From: Desertibacillus haloalkaliphilus
Lineage (GTDB): Bacteria > Bacillota > Bacilli > Bacillales > KJ1-10-99
Direction of reading: 5' to 3'
Length of the DNA stretch: 64,000 nucleotides
NCBI RefSeq assembly: GCF_019039105.1
Contig: NZ_JAHPIV010000015.1
Span: 46,873 to 110,872, forward strand
In this document: piece by piece, positions 23,031 through 30,413 of the stretch
How the letters are laid out: the number at the start of each line of letters is the position of its first letter
Numbering within the stretch: position 1 is the first letter of the stretch
The notes under the pieces: generated by a model
The model's database searches: none
What the model was told of the DNA's origin: nothing
The model's input: only the letters and a program-made list of their open reading frames with translations
Program-made: the position numbers and the translations under genes

Positions 23031-24107
23031 ATGTCACAGACCATAACCGTCAAAATAAAACTACTTCCCACAAAAAAACAAGCAATTATCTTGCAGGAAA
23101 TGTGTAAAGAATATATCTCTACTATCAATAGTCTTGTGTCTGAAATGGTTGTTGAAAAGAAAAGCACAAAAAAATCAAGTAAAGATATTTCTGCCTCTTT
23201 GCCAAGTGCAGTCAAGAATCAAGCGATTAAAGATGCTAAAAGCGTGTTCAAGAAAGCAAAGAAAAGCAAATTCGCTACTGTTCCTGTTTTGAAGAAGCCT
23301 GTATGCATTTGGAATAACCAAAACTATTCTTTTGATTTCACACACATTTCAATGCCTATCATGATTAACGGTAAAGCAACTAAAACACCTATTCGTGCTT
23401 TGTTGGATGATAAAGATAAACGTAATTTAGATTTGCTGAAACACAAATTAGGTACACTACGTATCACAAAGAAAACGAATAAATGGATGGCCCAAATTTC
23501 TGTCACTATACCTACCGTTCAAGGAACTGGTTTAAAAGTCATGGGTGTAGACTTGGGCTTGAAAGTACCTGCTGTTGCTATAACAGATGATGATAAGGTG
23601 CGTTTCTTTGGCAACGGCAGAAAAAATAAATATGTGAAGCGGAAATTTCGTTATGAACGCAAATCATTAGGTAAAAAGAAAAAGTTAAATGCCATTTGTA
23701 ATTTAAAAGATAAGGAACAACGCTGGATGAAAGACCAAGACCATAAAGTTAGCCGTGAGATTGTTAATTTTGCAAAAGATAATAAGATTTCTGTCATTCG
23801 CTTAGAACAACTTGCGAATATCCGACAGACGGCAAGAACAAGCCGTAAAAACGAAAAGAATTTGCACAGTTGGTCATTCTATCGTCTATCTCAATTCATT
23901 GAATACAAAGCGAATTTAGAAGGAATTAAAGTTGAATATGTGAATCCTGCATACACAAGCCAGACATGTCCAAAATGTTCTGAAAAGAACAAGGCACAAG
24001 ACCGCAAATATAGGTGTAAATGTGGATTCGAAAAACACAGAGATTTAGTAGGTGCTATGAATATTCGATATGCACCTGTGATTGATGGTAATAGTCAATC
24101 AGCCTAA
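23031..24107 (+). CDS. tnpB: RNA-guided nuclease TnpB of the IS605 element
   Basis: 358 residues from ATG 23031 with AAGGGGGTG upstream. RuvC-like motifs are complete: Asp in MGVDLGLK (about 175), Glu in IRLEQLAN (about 262) and Asp in HRDLVGAMN (about 340). A zinc ribbon CPKC...CKCG lies between the last two. TnpB cuts DNA at sites matching its omega-RNA guide and favours retention of the element. Intact copy. Confidence 0.92.
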   Translation: MSQTITVKIKLLPTKKQAIILQEMCKEYISTINSLVSEMVVEKKSTKKSSKDISASLPSAVKNQAIKDAKSVFKKAKKSKFATVPVLKKPVCIWNNQNYSFDFTHISMPIMINGKATKTPIRALLDDKDKRNLDLLKHKLGTLRITKKTNKWMAQISVTIPTVQGTGLKVMGVDLGLKVPAVAITDDDKVRFFGNGRKNKYVKRKFRYERKSLGKKKKLNAICNLKDKEQRWMKDQDHKVSREIVNFAKDNKISVIRLEQLANIRQTARTSRKNEKNLHSWSFYRLSQFIEYKANLEGIKVEYVNPAYTSQTCPKCSEKNKAQDRKYRCKCGFEKHRDLVGAMNIRYAPVIDGNSQSA

Positions 24108-24262
24108 GATGCTAGATGCACTGTCTTAGGAGGGGTAATGAGATACCCTAACCTTGAAGGCTGTTCGAAACAGAAATGGACTGAGAACGTTTAGTCATTC
24201 AAGAATCCCACCCGTCAAACCGTCAGGTGTAGGGCTTGCGGCTTTAGCCGTGGGAGTCTCAA
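24108..24262 (+). ncRNA. omega-RNA (right end) of the IS605 element
   Basis: The stretch between the tnpB stop and the right end is structured and ends in the hairpin CGGCTTTAGCCG followed by TGGGAGTCTCAA, typical for the scaffold of TnpB guide RNA. The guide would be the flanking sequence after about 24262 (TTTAAGTGTAACATTTCACG). This follows known TnpB biology; the exact 5' end, possibly inside tnpB, is not visible. Confidence 0.6.
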
Positions 24263-24316
24263 TTTAAGTGTAACATTTCACGTACAAATGGACTTTTTTC
24301 TAACTCATTCTTATAT

Positions 24317-24342
24317 GTTATAATTGTTATAACAATTATAAC
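24317..24342. promoter_or_regulatory. 26-bp perfect palindrome, operator of the AbrB-Doc pair
   Basis: The arms GTTATAATTGTTA and TAACAATTATAAC are exact reverse complements. It contains TATAAT (24320-24325), so it overlaps the promoter, and it ends 15 bases before the antitoxin start. Autoregulation by the AbrB-type antitoxin is the natural reading. Confidence 0.75.
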
Positions 24343-24356
24343 AAGGATGTGATCTT

Positions 24357-24608
24357 TTGGAACAATTCGAAAGAAAAGTGACTAAGATTGGGAATAGTTT
24401 TGGAATCACCCTTCCTACTGAATTACTTAAACAAGTTGGCTTAGCACAGGGAGATGATGTCCAAGTTGAAGTTAAAGATGGGAAAATCGTGTTGAGAAAA
24501 AAAGAACAGATAACACTTCCTGAAGGTGTTGATGCTGAATTCATGGATATTTTAAATGATGTAATAAAAGAGCATGACAAAGCATTTAAAGGGTTAGTAG
24601 ATAGATGA
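24357..24608 (+). CDS. AbrB/MazE-type antitoxin
   Basis: An 83-residue protein from TTG 24357 with AAGGATG upstream. Residues 5-50 are an AbrB/SpoVT swapped-hairpin domain (KVTKIGNSFGITLPTELLKQ and DDVQVEVKDGKIVL). The C-terminal 30 residues, acidic and helical, would neutralise the toxin. Its stop overlaps the toxin start (ATGA), giving translational coupling. It replaces Phd, the usual partner of Doc. Confidence 0.87.
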   Translation: MEQFERKVTKIGNSFGITLPTELLKQVGLAQGDDVQVEVKDGKIVLRKKEQITLPEGVDAEFMDILNDVIKEHDKAFKGLVDR

Positions 24609-25006
24609 TGGGAGAGGTTGTCTATTTAACAATAAATCAAGTTATCGCTATTAATACCGTTCAAATTCGTCTATATTCCCCAGATGAGCCAACAGGAGTA
24701 AAAGATTCAAATTTACTTGACTCAGCTTTAAATCGTCCAAAACAATCAGTGTTTGGTAGTGACGCTTATCCTACAGTTTACGAAAAAGCAGCTGCACTTT
24801 TTGAATCAATTGCAAAGAACCACGCTTTTCATAATGCGAATAAGCGAACAGCTCTTGCTTCATTAATTGTCTTTTTGAAAATAAACCATTTTCGTTGGAA
24901 GATGGGAATTGATGAGGAACAAGACTTTACAGTTGATGTAGTTAATCATAAATACACATTTGATCAAATTGTGTCCACTATAGAAAGTCATACCGAAAAA
25001 TTATAA
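24605..25006 (+). CDS. doc: Doc/Fic-type death-on-curing toxin
   Basis: A 133-residue Fic-fold protein. The signature HAFHNANKRTALAS (about 76-89) matches the Doc motif H-x-F-x-[D/N]-x-N-K-R with the Lys in place of Gly, as in Doc kinases that phosphorylate EF-Tu. N terminus VVYLTINQVIAIN and DSNLLDSALNRPKQSVFG are also Doc-typical. Together with the upstream antitoxin it forms a plasmid-stabilising toxin-antitoxin unit; either ATG 24605 or 24608 may start it. Confidence 0.9.
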   Translation: MMGEVVYLTINQVIAINTVQIRLYSPDEPTGVKDSNLLDSALNRPKQSVFGSDAYPTVYEKAAALFESIAKNHAFHNANKRTALASLIVFLKINHFRWKMGIDEEQDFTVDVVNHKYTFDQIVSTIESHTEKL

Positions 25007-25016
25007 CTTATTAAAG

Positions 25017-25034
25017 AAGAGCTCCCGTTAGTGA
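25017..25034. repeat. cassette-array boundary half-site R1
   Basis: AGCTCCCGTTAGTG is the right half of the repeat seen complete further on (CTCCCGTTAAC). Only this half is present, directly after the doc gene, marking the downstream end of the cassette array. Confidence 0.55.
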
Positions 25035-25038
25035 AAAA

Positions 25039-25428
25039 TCACTTTTTGCTTTCTTGAAATTCTCGCCACTCCTCAGAGTAATCAGGATTAGTCACTTCTA
25101 GTTCTTCAGAAACAATCTCCATATTGTTTAAATCAAATTCAACTATATAATTCCCGAAAGGAGCTTCATTTTTTGCCAATCCTCTATCATATTCAACTAT
25201 ACCTTCTGAACTAATTTTAGAAGCAATTGTAGTTTTATAATCATCATCCACAAACTCAGAGAGAACAGGATTGAAATCACTTAAATTATTTACTAATTTA
25301 TCCATAACCTCTTGTCTTCTTTCTTCTAGTAACCTTGAATTTTCCATTTTTTCGGATTGATAAAACATAAATATAATGCCTAATAAAACAACAATAACAA
25401 TGATAATAACAGGTAGTTTTCTTTTCAA
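25039..25428 (-). CDS. cassette 5: membrane-anchored small protein
   Basis: A 129-residue protein with one N-terminal membrane segment (LPVIIIVIVVLLGIIFMFY, about 5-23), then a soluble domain with acidic surface. It probably faces outward (signal-anchor). No family recognised. It lies between repeats R2 and R1 and, like every gene of the array, points left. Confidence 0.7.
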   Translation of the reverse strand: MKRKLPVIIIVIVVLLGIIFMFYQSEKMENSRLLEERRQEVMDKLVNNLSDFNPVLSEFVDDDYKTTIASKISSEGIVEYDRGLAKNEAPFGNYIVEFDLNNMEIVSEELEVTNPDYSEEWREFQESKK

Positions 25429-25474
25429 TCAAACTCCCCCTTATAAATTTTTTTACCTACAAATAAATTCTATT

Positions 25475-25540
25475 AAAAGATTACTGCTCCTATAACGAAA
25501 GAAGCGAATACCCTTGTTAAGCATTCGCTCCCGTTTGTTG
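25475..25540. repeat. cassette repeat R2
   Basis: Hairpin AGCGAAT (25503-25509) / ATTCGCT (25523-25529) with loop ACCCTTGTTAAGC, flanked by CTGCTCC...AACG on the left and CTCCCGTT on the right. Same plan as R3-R5. Confidence 0.65.
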
Positions 25541-25555
25541 AAGAGGGAATTCAAA

Positions 25556-25699
25556 TTATTTTTTTACAAACCATTTTGCTAAAAGTATCATCACTATTAT
25601 CTGAATTCCGATAACAATTATAAAAGGTAAGGCATCAAAAAACACATTTAACAGGTAAAAAAACCAAATGGATAATACCGTATAAAACAACCACTTCAT
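25556..25699 (-). CDS. cassette 4: 47-residue membrane protein
   Basis: ATG 25699 with GGAGGACTAAAA ahead. MKWLFYTVLSIWFFYLLNVF and LPFIIVIGIQIIVMILLAKW are two membrane segments joined by FDA. It ends KK. Function unknown. One gene between repeats R3 and R2. Confidence 0.65.
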   Translation of the reverse strand: MKWLFYTVLSIWFFYLLNVFFDALPFIIVIGIQIIVMILLAKWFVKK

Positions 25700-25784
25700 T
25701 TTTAGTCCTCCAAAATAAAAATGTATCTTTTAAGCCTAACATAAAAACTCTTCAACATTTTTGGTAAATTAAAGGAGTAGCTAT

Positions 25785-25869
25785 TGAAGCATCCTGCTCT
25801 TTAACGCAATAGGAGCCGCCAAATTCGACAGCCCCTTGTTCAGCTATTGCTCCCGTTAACACAATAAGA
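25785..25869. repeat. cassette repeat R3
   Basis: GCAATAG (25806-25812) pairs with CTATTGC (25844-25850); the loop carries an insertion relative to the other copies and keeps CCCCTTGTTCAG. Outer parts CATCCTGCTC and CTCCCGTTAACACAATAAG match the other repeats. Confidence 0.65.
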
Positions 25870-25881
25870 AATGTGTTTCTA

Positions 25882-26163
25882 CTAGCTGATTTCGTTGAAT
25901 TTTTTACTAAGTTTATAAGCAGAAACACAAAAAAATGTAAGTCCTACAAAAAACAAAATTCCACCTAATGTGATATTAGAAAGAATATACCCATCAATAA
26001 TAATTCGGAATTCATCTGAATCCATACTTCCACCCATTGATGTACGCAAATATTCATTTGCAGAATCTCTACCATTTTCAACACTATTTATTAGTTTTGA
26101 AAATCCTACTATGGTAAGGATAATTGTAAATATAAGAAATCCGTAACGATATAAATACTTCAT
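25882..26163 (-). CDS. cassette 3: membrane protein with two spans
   Basis: A 93-residue protein with membrane segments at about 7-25 (YGFLIFTIILTIVGFSKLI) and 62-82 (ITLGGILFFVGLTFFCVSAY) and a polar external loop between them. GGAGGAG site before ATG 26163. No family recognised. Lies between repeats R4 and R3. Confidence 0.7.
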   Translation of the reverse strand: MKYLYRYGFLIFTIILTIVGFSKLINSVENGRDSANEYLRTSMGGSMDSDEFRIIIDGYILSNITLGGILFFVGLTFFCVSAYKLSKKFNEIS

Positions 26164-26189
26164 AATTCTCCTCCAATTTTTTATTCCAC

Positions 26190-26252
26190 AACCCTGCTCG
26201 TTAGCACCATAAGCGATAGCCGTTGTTCAGCTATCGCCTCCGTTAACGCAAG
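26190..26252. repeat. cassette repeat R4 (best preserved)
   Basis: CCTGCTC-GTTAGC (26200-26205), spacer, hairpin GCGATAGC (26213-26220) / GCTATCGC (26230-26237) with loop CGTTGTTCA, then CTCC-GTTAAC (26242-26247). GTTAGC/GTTAAC words on both sides of an imperfect palindrome resemble the layout of integron attC sites. No T tract follows, so it is not a standard terminator. Confidence 0.75.
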
Positions 26253-26263
26253 AAGCCCGAATT

Positions 26264-26629
26264 TTAATTACTGGTAAACCCTTTACCAAGAACTGCTTTT
26301 TTATCCAAACTAACATAAACTACAAGGTTTCCAGTAGTATCTGTCGCAGTGTTATTAAAAGTAACAGCATAAACTTGGTCTTTGTCATAATTCATATCAA
26401 TTGATTCTTGTAAATCATCATTAACAGGTACTTGTTTTACAATTGAATCCTTTGAGCTTACTTGTATTAAAGCACTTTCTTCATCAGTTAAACTATTAAA
26501 AGCTACCATCTCAATTGGCATTTGGTTCTCGGTCTTGAATGCAGAATAAAAAGAAACTATTCCTATAACCATAAATATTACAAGAACCCCTAAAATCCCG
26601 ATAATAAGACGTTTAATTGATTTTTTCAT
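26264..26629 (-). CDS. cassette 2: membrane-anchored or secreted protein
   Basis: 121 residues from ATG 26629 (AGGATGAG site; the ATG at 26638 lies on that site). One N-terminal membrane segment (LIIGILGVLVIFMVIGIVSFY), then an extracellular domain of about 95 residues ending KAVLGKGFTSN. No family recognised. Lies between repeats R5 and R4. Confidence 0.7.
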   Translation of the reverse strand: MKKSIKRLIIGILGVLVIFMVIGIVSFYSAFKTENQMPIEMVAFNSLTDEESALIQVSSKDSIVKQVPVNDDLQESIDMNYDKDQVYAVTFNNTATDTTGNLVVYVSLDKKAVLGKGFTSN

Positions 26630-26689
26630 AATTCTCATCCTACTTCATAAATGACTGCCATAGGAATTCTTCATAAAAATATAATAACC

Positions 26690-26770
26690 TTGTTAAACAT
26701 TCCTGTTCTATACTTATACAAGAAAAGGCGATACCCTCTTGTTAAGCAATCGCACCCGTTAGCGAATAAC
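26690..26770. repeat. cassette repeat R5
   Basis: TTGTTAAACATTCCTGTTC, spacer, hairpin GCGAT (26728-26732) / ATCGC (26749-26753) with loop ACCCTCTTGTTAAGCA, then ACCC-GTTAGC (26758-26763) and GAATAACGAG. Same order of elements as R4. Confidence 0.65.
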
Positions 26771-26779
26771 GAGTAGGGA

Positions 26780-27340
26780 CTAATTTGTATTCCCTTCAAA
26801 CAAACCATCTTCATAAACCCCTGATTTCCAATAGAGATTTCCTTCCTTATCATAAGCTTCAATTTTAAGTGGATCAGGTTCACCATTTAGTGGGTCTTCT
26901 AATTCGTCAAATGTAGTAAACCAATATCTCTTGCCATCATTAATATCAATTATTTTTGCTTGTTGTTCTACCGTCCTTTGCTTTACAATAACTTCTTTAA
27001 TATTTTTATCAGTAATTACACCAGAAAACATAGCCAAATTTGGGTTATTATCCATTGTCCACTCAAAACCATCTTCTGGGTTTAATTGAGCATTTGATGT
27101 GCTTTGGAAATAATCATCTTTTTCTATATAATAACTGGACCTAAACCCAGTTTCATCTTTATATAGAATAATTTTACCATCCCTATGGTCTTCAATATGA
27201 AGAATATTGGTAGACTTAGGAAAAGGCACCCGTTTCATAACTTGTTCTTCAACAGTTGGTTTTTCATTTGCTGAACAAGCACCTATCATCACAATACAAA
27301 ATGATAAAATAACCAATTTAAATATTGTTTTTGGTTTCAA
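26780..27340 (-). CDS. cassette 1: lipoprotein
   Basis: 186 residues from TTG 27340, preceded by GGGAGGGG. A signal peptide (KPKTIFKLVILSFCIVMIGA) ends in the lipobox IGA-C, so Cys at about residue 22 would be lipidated. The mature part looks like a small beta-rich domain (YWFTTFDELED, WKSGVYEDGLFEG). Family not recognised. It is the first cassette after the array's upstream border R6. Confidence 0.75.
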   Translation of the reverse strand: MKPKTIFKLVILSFCIVMIGACSANEKPTVEEQVMKRVPFPKSTNILHIEDHRDGKIILYKDETGFRSSYYIEKDDYFQSTSNAQLNPEDGFEWTMDNNPNLAMFSGVITDKNIKEVIVKQRTVEQQAKIIDINDGKRYWFTTFDELEDPLNGEPDPLKIEAYDKEGNLYWKSGVYEDGLFEGNTN

Positions 27341-27382
27341 ATTAACCCCTCCCACTACAACTTCACCATAAAAATCCATTAT

Positions 27383-27415
27383 TCCTTATTAAACATTCCT
27401 GCTTCGTTAGCTTAA
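27383..27415. repeat. cassette-array boundary half-site R6
   Basis: TTATTAAACATTCCTGCTTC-GTTAGC-TTAAG is the left half of the repeat without the hairpin. It lies beside the ssb copy 2 end and marks the upstream border of the array, complementary to the half-site R1 at the other border. Confidence 0.6.
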
Positions 27416-27464
27416 GTGAAACCTTTCACAAAGGAAAATGAAGAGTTTTATTGCACAGTAATGA

Positions 27465-27791
27465 TCATAGAGCCTTTGCTCCAAACTTAATTTGTTCCGC
27501 ATGTAATTCAATAAATGTTCGCTTATTCCCTTGATGGTCTGTCCCATTGCGTGATCGAATCTTCCCATCAATAATAACTTCTTGTCCTTTCTCCAAATTG
27601 TTGGCACACCGTTCTCCATACGCTCGCCAGACAAGGACGGGGATGAAATCAGCACGATCCCCTTTTTTCGTTTGATAGTCTCGATCTGAAGCCACTGTGA
27701 AGCGACAAATGGCGACTTGTGATTCAGTATAATGTAGTTCGGGATCAGCAACCAATCGACCCGATATGGTTACTCGGTTAATGTCTGCCAT
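27465..27791 (-). CDS. ssb: single-stranded DNA-binding protein (copy 2)
   Basis: A 108-residue SSB that differs from copy 1 only at a few C-terminal positions (KFGAKAL against KFGVKPQS; QGNKRT against QGNNRT). It follows the wHTH gene at 27852 as copy 1 precedes the Rad52-like gene, so the original operon was wHTH-ssb-rad52-like and was split when ssb was duplicated. Confidence 0.93.
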   Translation of the reverse strand: MADINRVTISGRLVADPELHYTESQVAICRFTVASDRDYQTKKGDRADFIPVLVWRAYGERCANNLEKGQEVIIDGKIRSRNGTDHQGNKRTFIELHAEQIKFGAKAL

Positions 27792-27850
27792 CGTTTCCTC
27801 ACCTATCCTTTGACACCAAAAATGTAATAGTCGCTTTGATGATTATAAAA
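27478..27850. repeat. ssb direct repeat, copy 2
   Basis: Twin of 22062-22440 in the same orientation. Homologous recombination between the two would delete the IS, toxin-antitoxin pair and cassette array and restore the three-gene operon. Confidence 0.8.
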
Positions 27851-27851
27851 T

Positions 27852-28580
27852 CTATGATTCAAATAGTTTCAACGCATCTCCTAAAAAGTGCTGGGCCTGA
27901 CGTACATTTGTCTCCGCAGCATCTGCAATTTGTTTAAACACTTCTTTGCCACGTGGTTGAATGCGGTACTCACGCTTAAAGCGACGTTCACTCCCCCACC
28001 GACCAAGGATTAAGGGACCAGTTTCATCCTCTTCCATTTCATGCGCAATATTATAGATGAAAGCCTTACTACTTGACCAACCGAATCGATCTTTAATGTA
28101 TTCTTGGGTTTCACTAATAACGATAACTGGCTGATTCATCGCTTGTTTTAATAGAACATAGCGAACGACATCTTTGACTGAGACAAGTGTGCTAAAAAAG
28201 TTGCGGTCTTCATCATTGACCTCTCCAGCTGGTACAGCTTTACCGGTTCCAGTGATCTCATAGACAAAGCGGTCGGCTACTTTTTTAAGGGCAATAAACC
28301 GATCCTTAAATTGCTTGATATAAGAGTCGTAGAGTTGCTTTCCTTTCGTTGTAACCGTATAGACCTTGTTTCTCCCTTCCTGGTAAGCAAGGACGATTTC
28401 ATGGTTTTCTTTTAGTTTTGAAGCTGCTAGAAAGAAGTGATTACGGCTGTGTGGCTTATGAGGAAACTCTCGATGCAAGGACTCATACATGTCCGACACA
28501 CATTGATCAAACCGCTGTAACTCTTTTAAGATAAATAGTTTGTAGAACTCTTGTTGAGTAAGAGCTTGTTGTTTTTCCAT
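27852..28580 (-). CDS. PadR-like winged-helix protein, first gene of the ssb operon
   Basis: 242 residues from ATG 28580 with AAGGTGGTG upstream; an in-frame start 39 bases earlier lacks a site. The first 90 residues form a winged helix (ALTQQEFYKLFILKELQRFD to GRNKVYTVTTKGKQLYDSYI). The second half (SVKDVVRYVLLKQAMNQPVI...SKAFIYNIAHEME) may be another wHTH. It lies 60 bases before ssb. Likely the regulator of the recombination operon or a replication accessory protein. Confidence 0.65.
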   Translation of the reverse strand: MEKQQALTQQEFYKLFILKELQRFDQCVSDMYESLHREFPHKPHSRNHFFLAASKLKENHEIVLAYQEGRNKVYTVTTKGKQLYDSYIKQFKDRFIALKKVADRFVYEITGTGKAVPAGEVNDEDRNFFSTLVSVKDVVRYVLLKQAMNQPVIVISETQEYIKDRFGWSSSKAFIYNIAHEMEEDETGPLILGRWGSERRFKREYRIQPRGKEVFKQIADAAETNVRQAQHFLGDALKLFES

Positions 28581-28750
28581 TATGTTCACCACCTTATGGT
28601 TACATTTGAACGCCTGCATTTTCTACCTCGGATAAAGAGTACCCATTGAAATCCTTATTTGAAATTCGTTTATTTTAAGACTTTCAGCAACAGTCTTCAT
28701 TATATCTACTTTAATTGTACTAACATTATAAAGTCTAATAGAGTACATAT

Positions 28751-29130
28751 TCTGCATATCCTCCTCTCATTCCTGCTCCTTCCTATAAAAAATCATCATC
28801 TTTCGACATGCGACTCTCCACCCCTCCATCGCTATTCACCCTCCCCCTGTTCCTTCAGCAAACCATTCCAAGTGCTTGTTTTTACTGGGTACGCTTTCAG
28901 TTTATTATTACGTTAGGAAGTGACTGAGTACGTACACATTTACTTTTTGGTTTGATGGTGTGGGTGGTCGTTCGCGTGTGGCATGGGGTTCAGTGGGTTT
29001 AAAGGATGTGCTGTGCATATTGGGGAAAAAAACGGAAGGTAGTTAGGGTGAATGGATGAATAAATGGGTAGAAGTCTGTGACGTGGAGGGGTAGCATGTG
29101 AGCATAGGCAGGGTATGGTGAGAGGTGATC
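28751..29130. other. gene-free island with an abrupt C-rich to G-rich strand switch
   Basis: Between the ssb operon promoter side and the exonuclease gene, 28751-28870 is strongly pyrimidine/C-rich on the plus strand (for example CCCTCCCCCTGTTCC) and 28960-29130 is strongly G-rich (GGTGTGGGTGG, GGAGGGG, GGCAGGG). Between them lies GTACGTAC (28928-28935 region). No credible frame. A sharp local GC-skew switch can mark a replication start or end, a primosome or single-strand origin, or an R-loop site. Confidence 0.5.
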
Positions 29131-29191
29131 TTTTTTAAGGTGGAATGACAGTTATTAGTACTCTAGAAGACTTATTTTTGAGGTATTGTAT

Positions 29192-29241
29192 TTATAAAAT
29201 AAAACGACCAATACGACAATTCAATCGTCTACTGGTCGTTG
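29192..29241 (-). terminator. terminator of the exonuclease gene
   Basis: On the minus strand AACGACCA and TGGTCGTT pair around an inner loop and are followed by TTATTTTAT. Located 45 bases after the gene end. Confidence 0.65.
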
Positions 29242-29285
29242 GGATTACCTGTTTGAATAGAGGGCGAGATGTTTATTATCCCCTG

Positions 29286-30242
29286 CTAAAATTGACCTAT
29301 TAACTTCGTCAATTCCAGCTCTTCAAATTGATCTTCCATTGCGGATTTATCGATCTGCAAAGATAGGTCATCAAAATCGACCTGTCCACCCTCGATATCA
29401 CAAACGATTTTAGAAAGCTCATAACTAAGTTCAGCCACCTCTTTAGAACCCTGGATCTTTTTTACATAACGTTTATATGAGCTGTCGTTTAAAGCTTCGA
29501 TCACGTCATCTTTATATAAATCCTCAAGATTAAAAATCTTATATTCAGCTAATGCAGGCAAAAACTTCTCACCGACGCCTTTGATCCCAGGTATATTATC
29601 TGATTTATCACCAAGTATCGCTTTGGCTATTAACCACTGGCTCGTTTCGATGCCGTATTGCTTTTGAAAATCAGCCGCTGTAAACAATAACTCTTCCTTA
29701 CCCTGCCGCTTAAATAACTGGTGTGTTCGATCATCTAACAATTGGAATAAGTCCTTATCACTTGATGCAATCAATACCTCACCATCATGGTGTTCTTTCC
29801 ATTGAGTAGCAAGCGTACCGATATAATCATCAGCTTCCCATTTCTCATGGGAGAAGTAAGGCACATTCATCGCTTTTAACAGCGTTTCACACAGAGGAAA
29901 TTGTTGCCCTAATTCCTCATCGAGTTGTCTCCCTGCTTTATACTCGGGATACATTTGCTTTCGAAACGTCGTTTTTGAGTCTGTATCCCAGCAAGTGATA
30001 ACATGTGTTGGTTTATATTGACGAATTAAGCGAAATAGCGACTTCATAAAAACATTGACCCCATTTGTATAAATGCCATTTGAATTCGGCTTTAAATCAC
30101 CTCTCCAAGATGTGGCAAAATACCCTTTCGCTAATAAATTGCTTCCGTCGATCAATAATAACTTCGATTCCTTGTTGTTCTTTGCTGAATTCACTGGTTT
30201 CTCGGTCTCCTTTGTTTTCTCTCGTTGATGAATACTCACCAT
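29286..30242 (-). CDS. 5'-3' exonuclease (PolI-type FEN domain)
   Basis: A 318-residue protein homologous to the 5' nuclease domain of DNA polymerase I (YpcP/ExoIX type). After a polar 25-residue lead come LLLIDGSNLLAKGYF (metal Asp), FRKQMYPEYKAGR (arch), WEADDYIGTLA with the acidic cluster, IASSDKDLFQLLDD, and the helix-hairpin-helix GDKSDNIPGIKGVGEKF. All acidic metal ligands are present. Role: removal of RNA primers or flaps, perhaps in plasmid replication. AAAGGAG before ATG 30242. Confidence 0.92.
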   Translation of the reverse strand: MVSIHQREKTKETEKPVNSAKNNKESKLLLIDGSNLLAKGYFATSWRGDLKPNSNGIYTNGVNVFMKSLFRLIRQYKPTHVITCWDTDSKTTFRKQMYPEYKAGRQLDEELGQQFPLCETLLKAMNVPYFSHEKWEADDYIGTLATQWKEHHDGEVLIASSDKDLFQLLDDRTHQLFKRQGKEELLFTAADFQKQYGIETSQWLIAKAILGDKSDNIPGIKGVGEKFLPALAEYKIFNLEDLYKDDVIEALNDSSYKRYVKKIQGSKEVAELSYELSKIVCDIEGGQVDFDDLSLQIDKSAMEDQFEELELTKLIGQF

Positions 30243-30413
30243 TGTAACAGAAAAATCTCCTTTTTCTGCTGTAAAACGATGGGATTCATTTTAAACTTAT
30301 TAATGCTTGTCTAAATCAACTATTAACTTCCATACAAAACAAATCTTTTTGATGATACCATACATTTATGATCATACTTTTAATAGAATAATTTCGAAAC
30401 GGAAGGTGTTATG

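Larger units (their letters stand above)
22451..24262 (+). mobile_element. IS200/IS605-family element with tnpA and tnpB
   Basis: Contents in order: a large left-end hairpin (22451-22522), tnpA (HUH Y1 transposase), tnpB, and a right end with the omega-RNA scaffold whose 3' end reads GGCTTTAGCCGTGGGAG and then TCTCAA. These elements move as single-stranded circles and leave no target duplication. Exact ends were not proven; the right border is near 24262 and the left at or a few bases before 22451. Both proteins are intact, so the element may be active. Confidence 0.85.

Noticed and set aside
30248..30410. TPP riboswitch before thiM
   Set aside because: The conserved CUGAGA and ACCUGA-type cores are not present in the leader.
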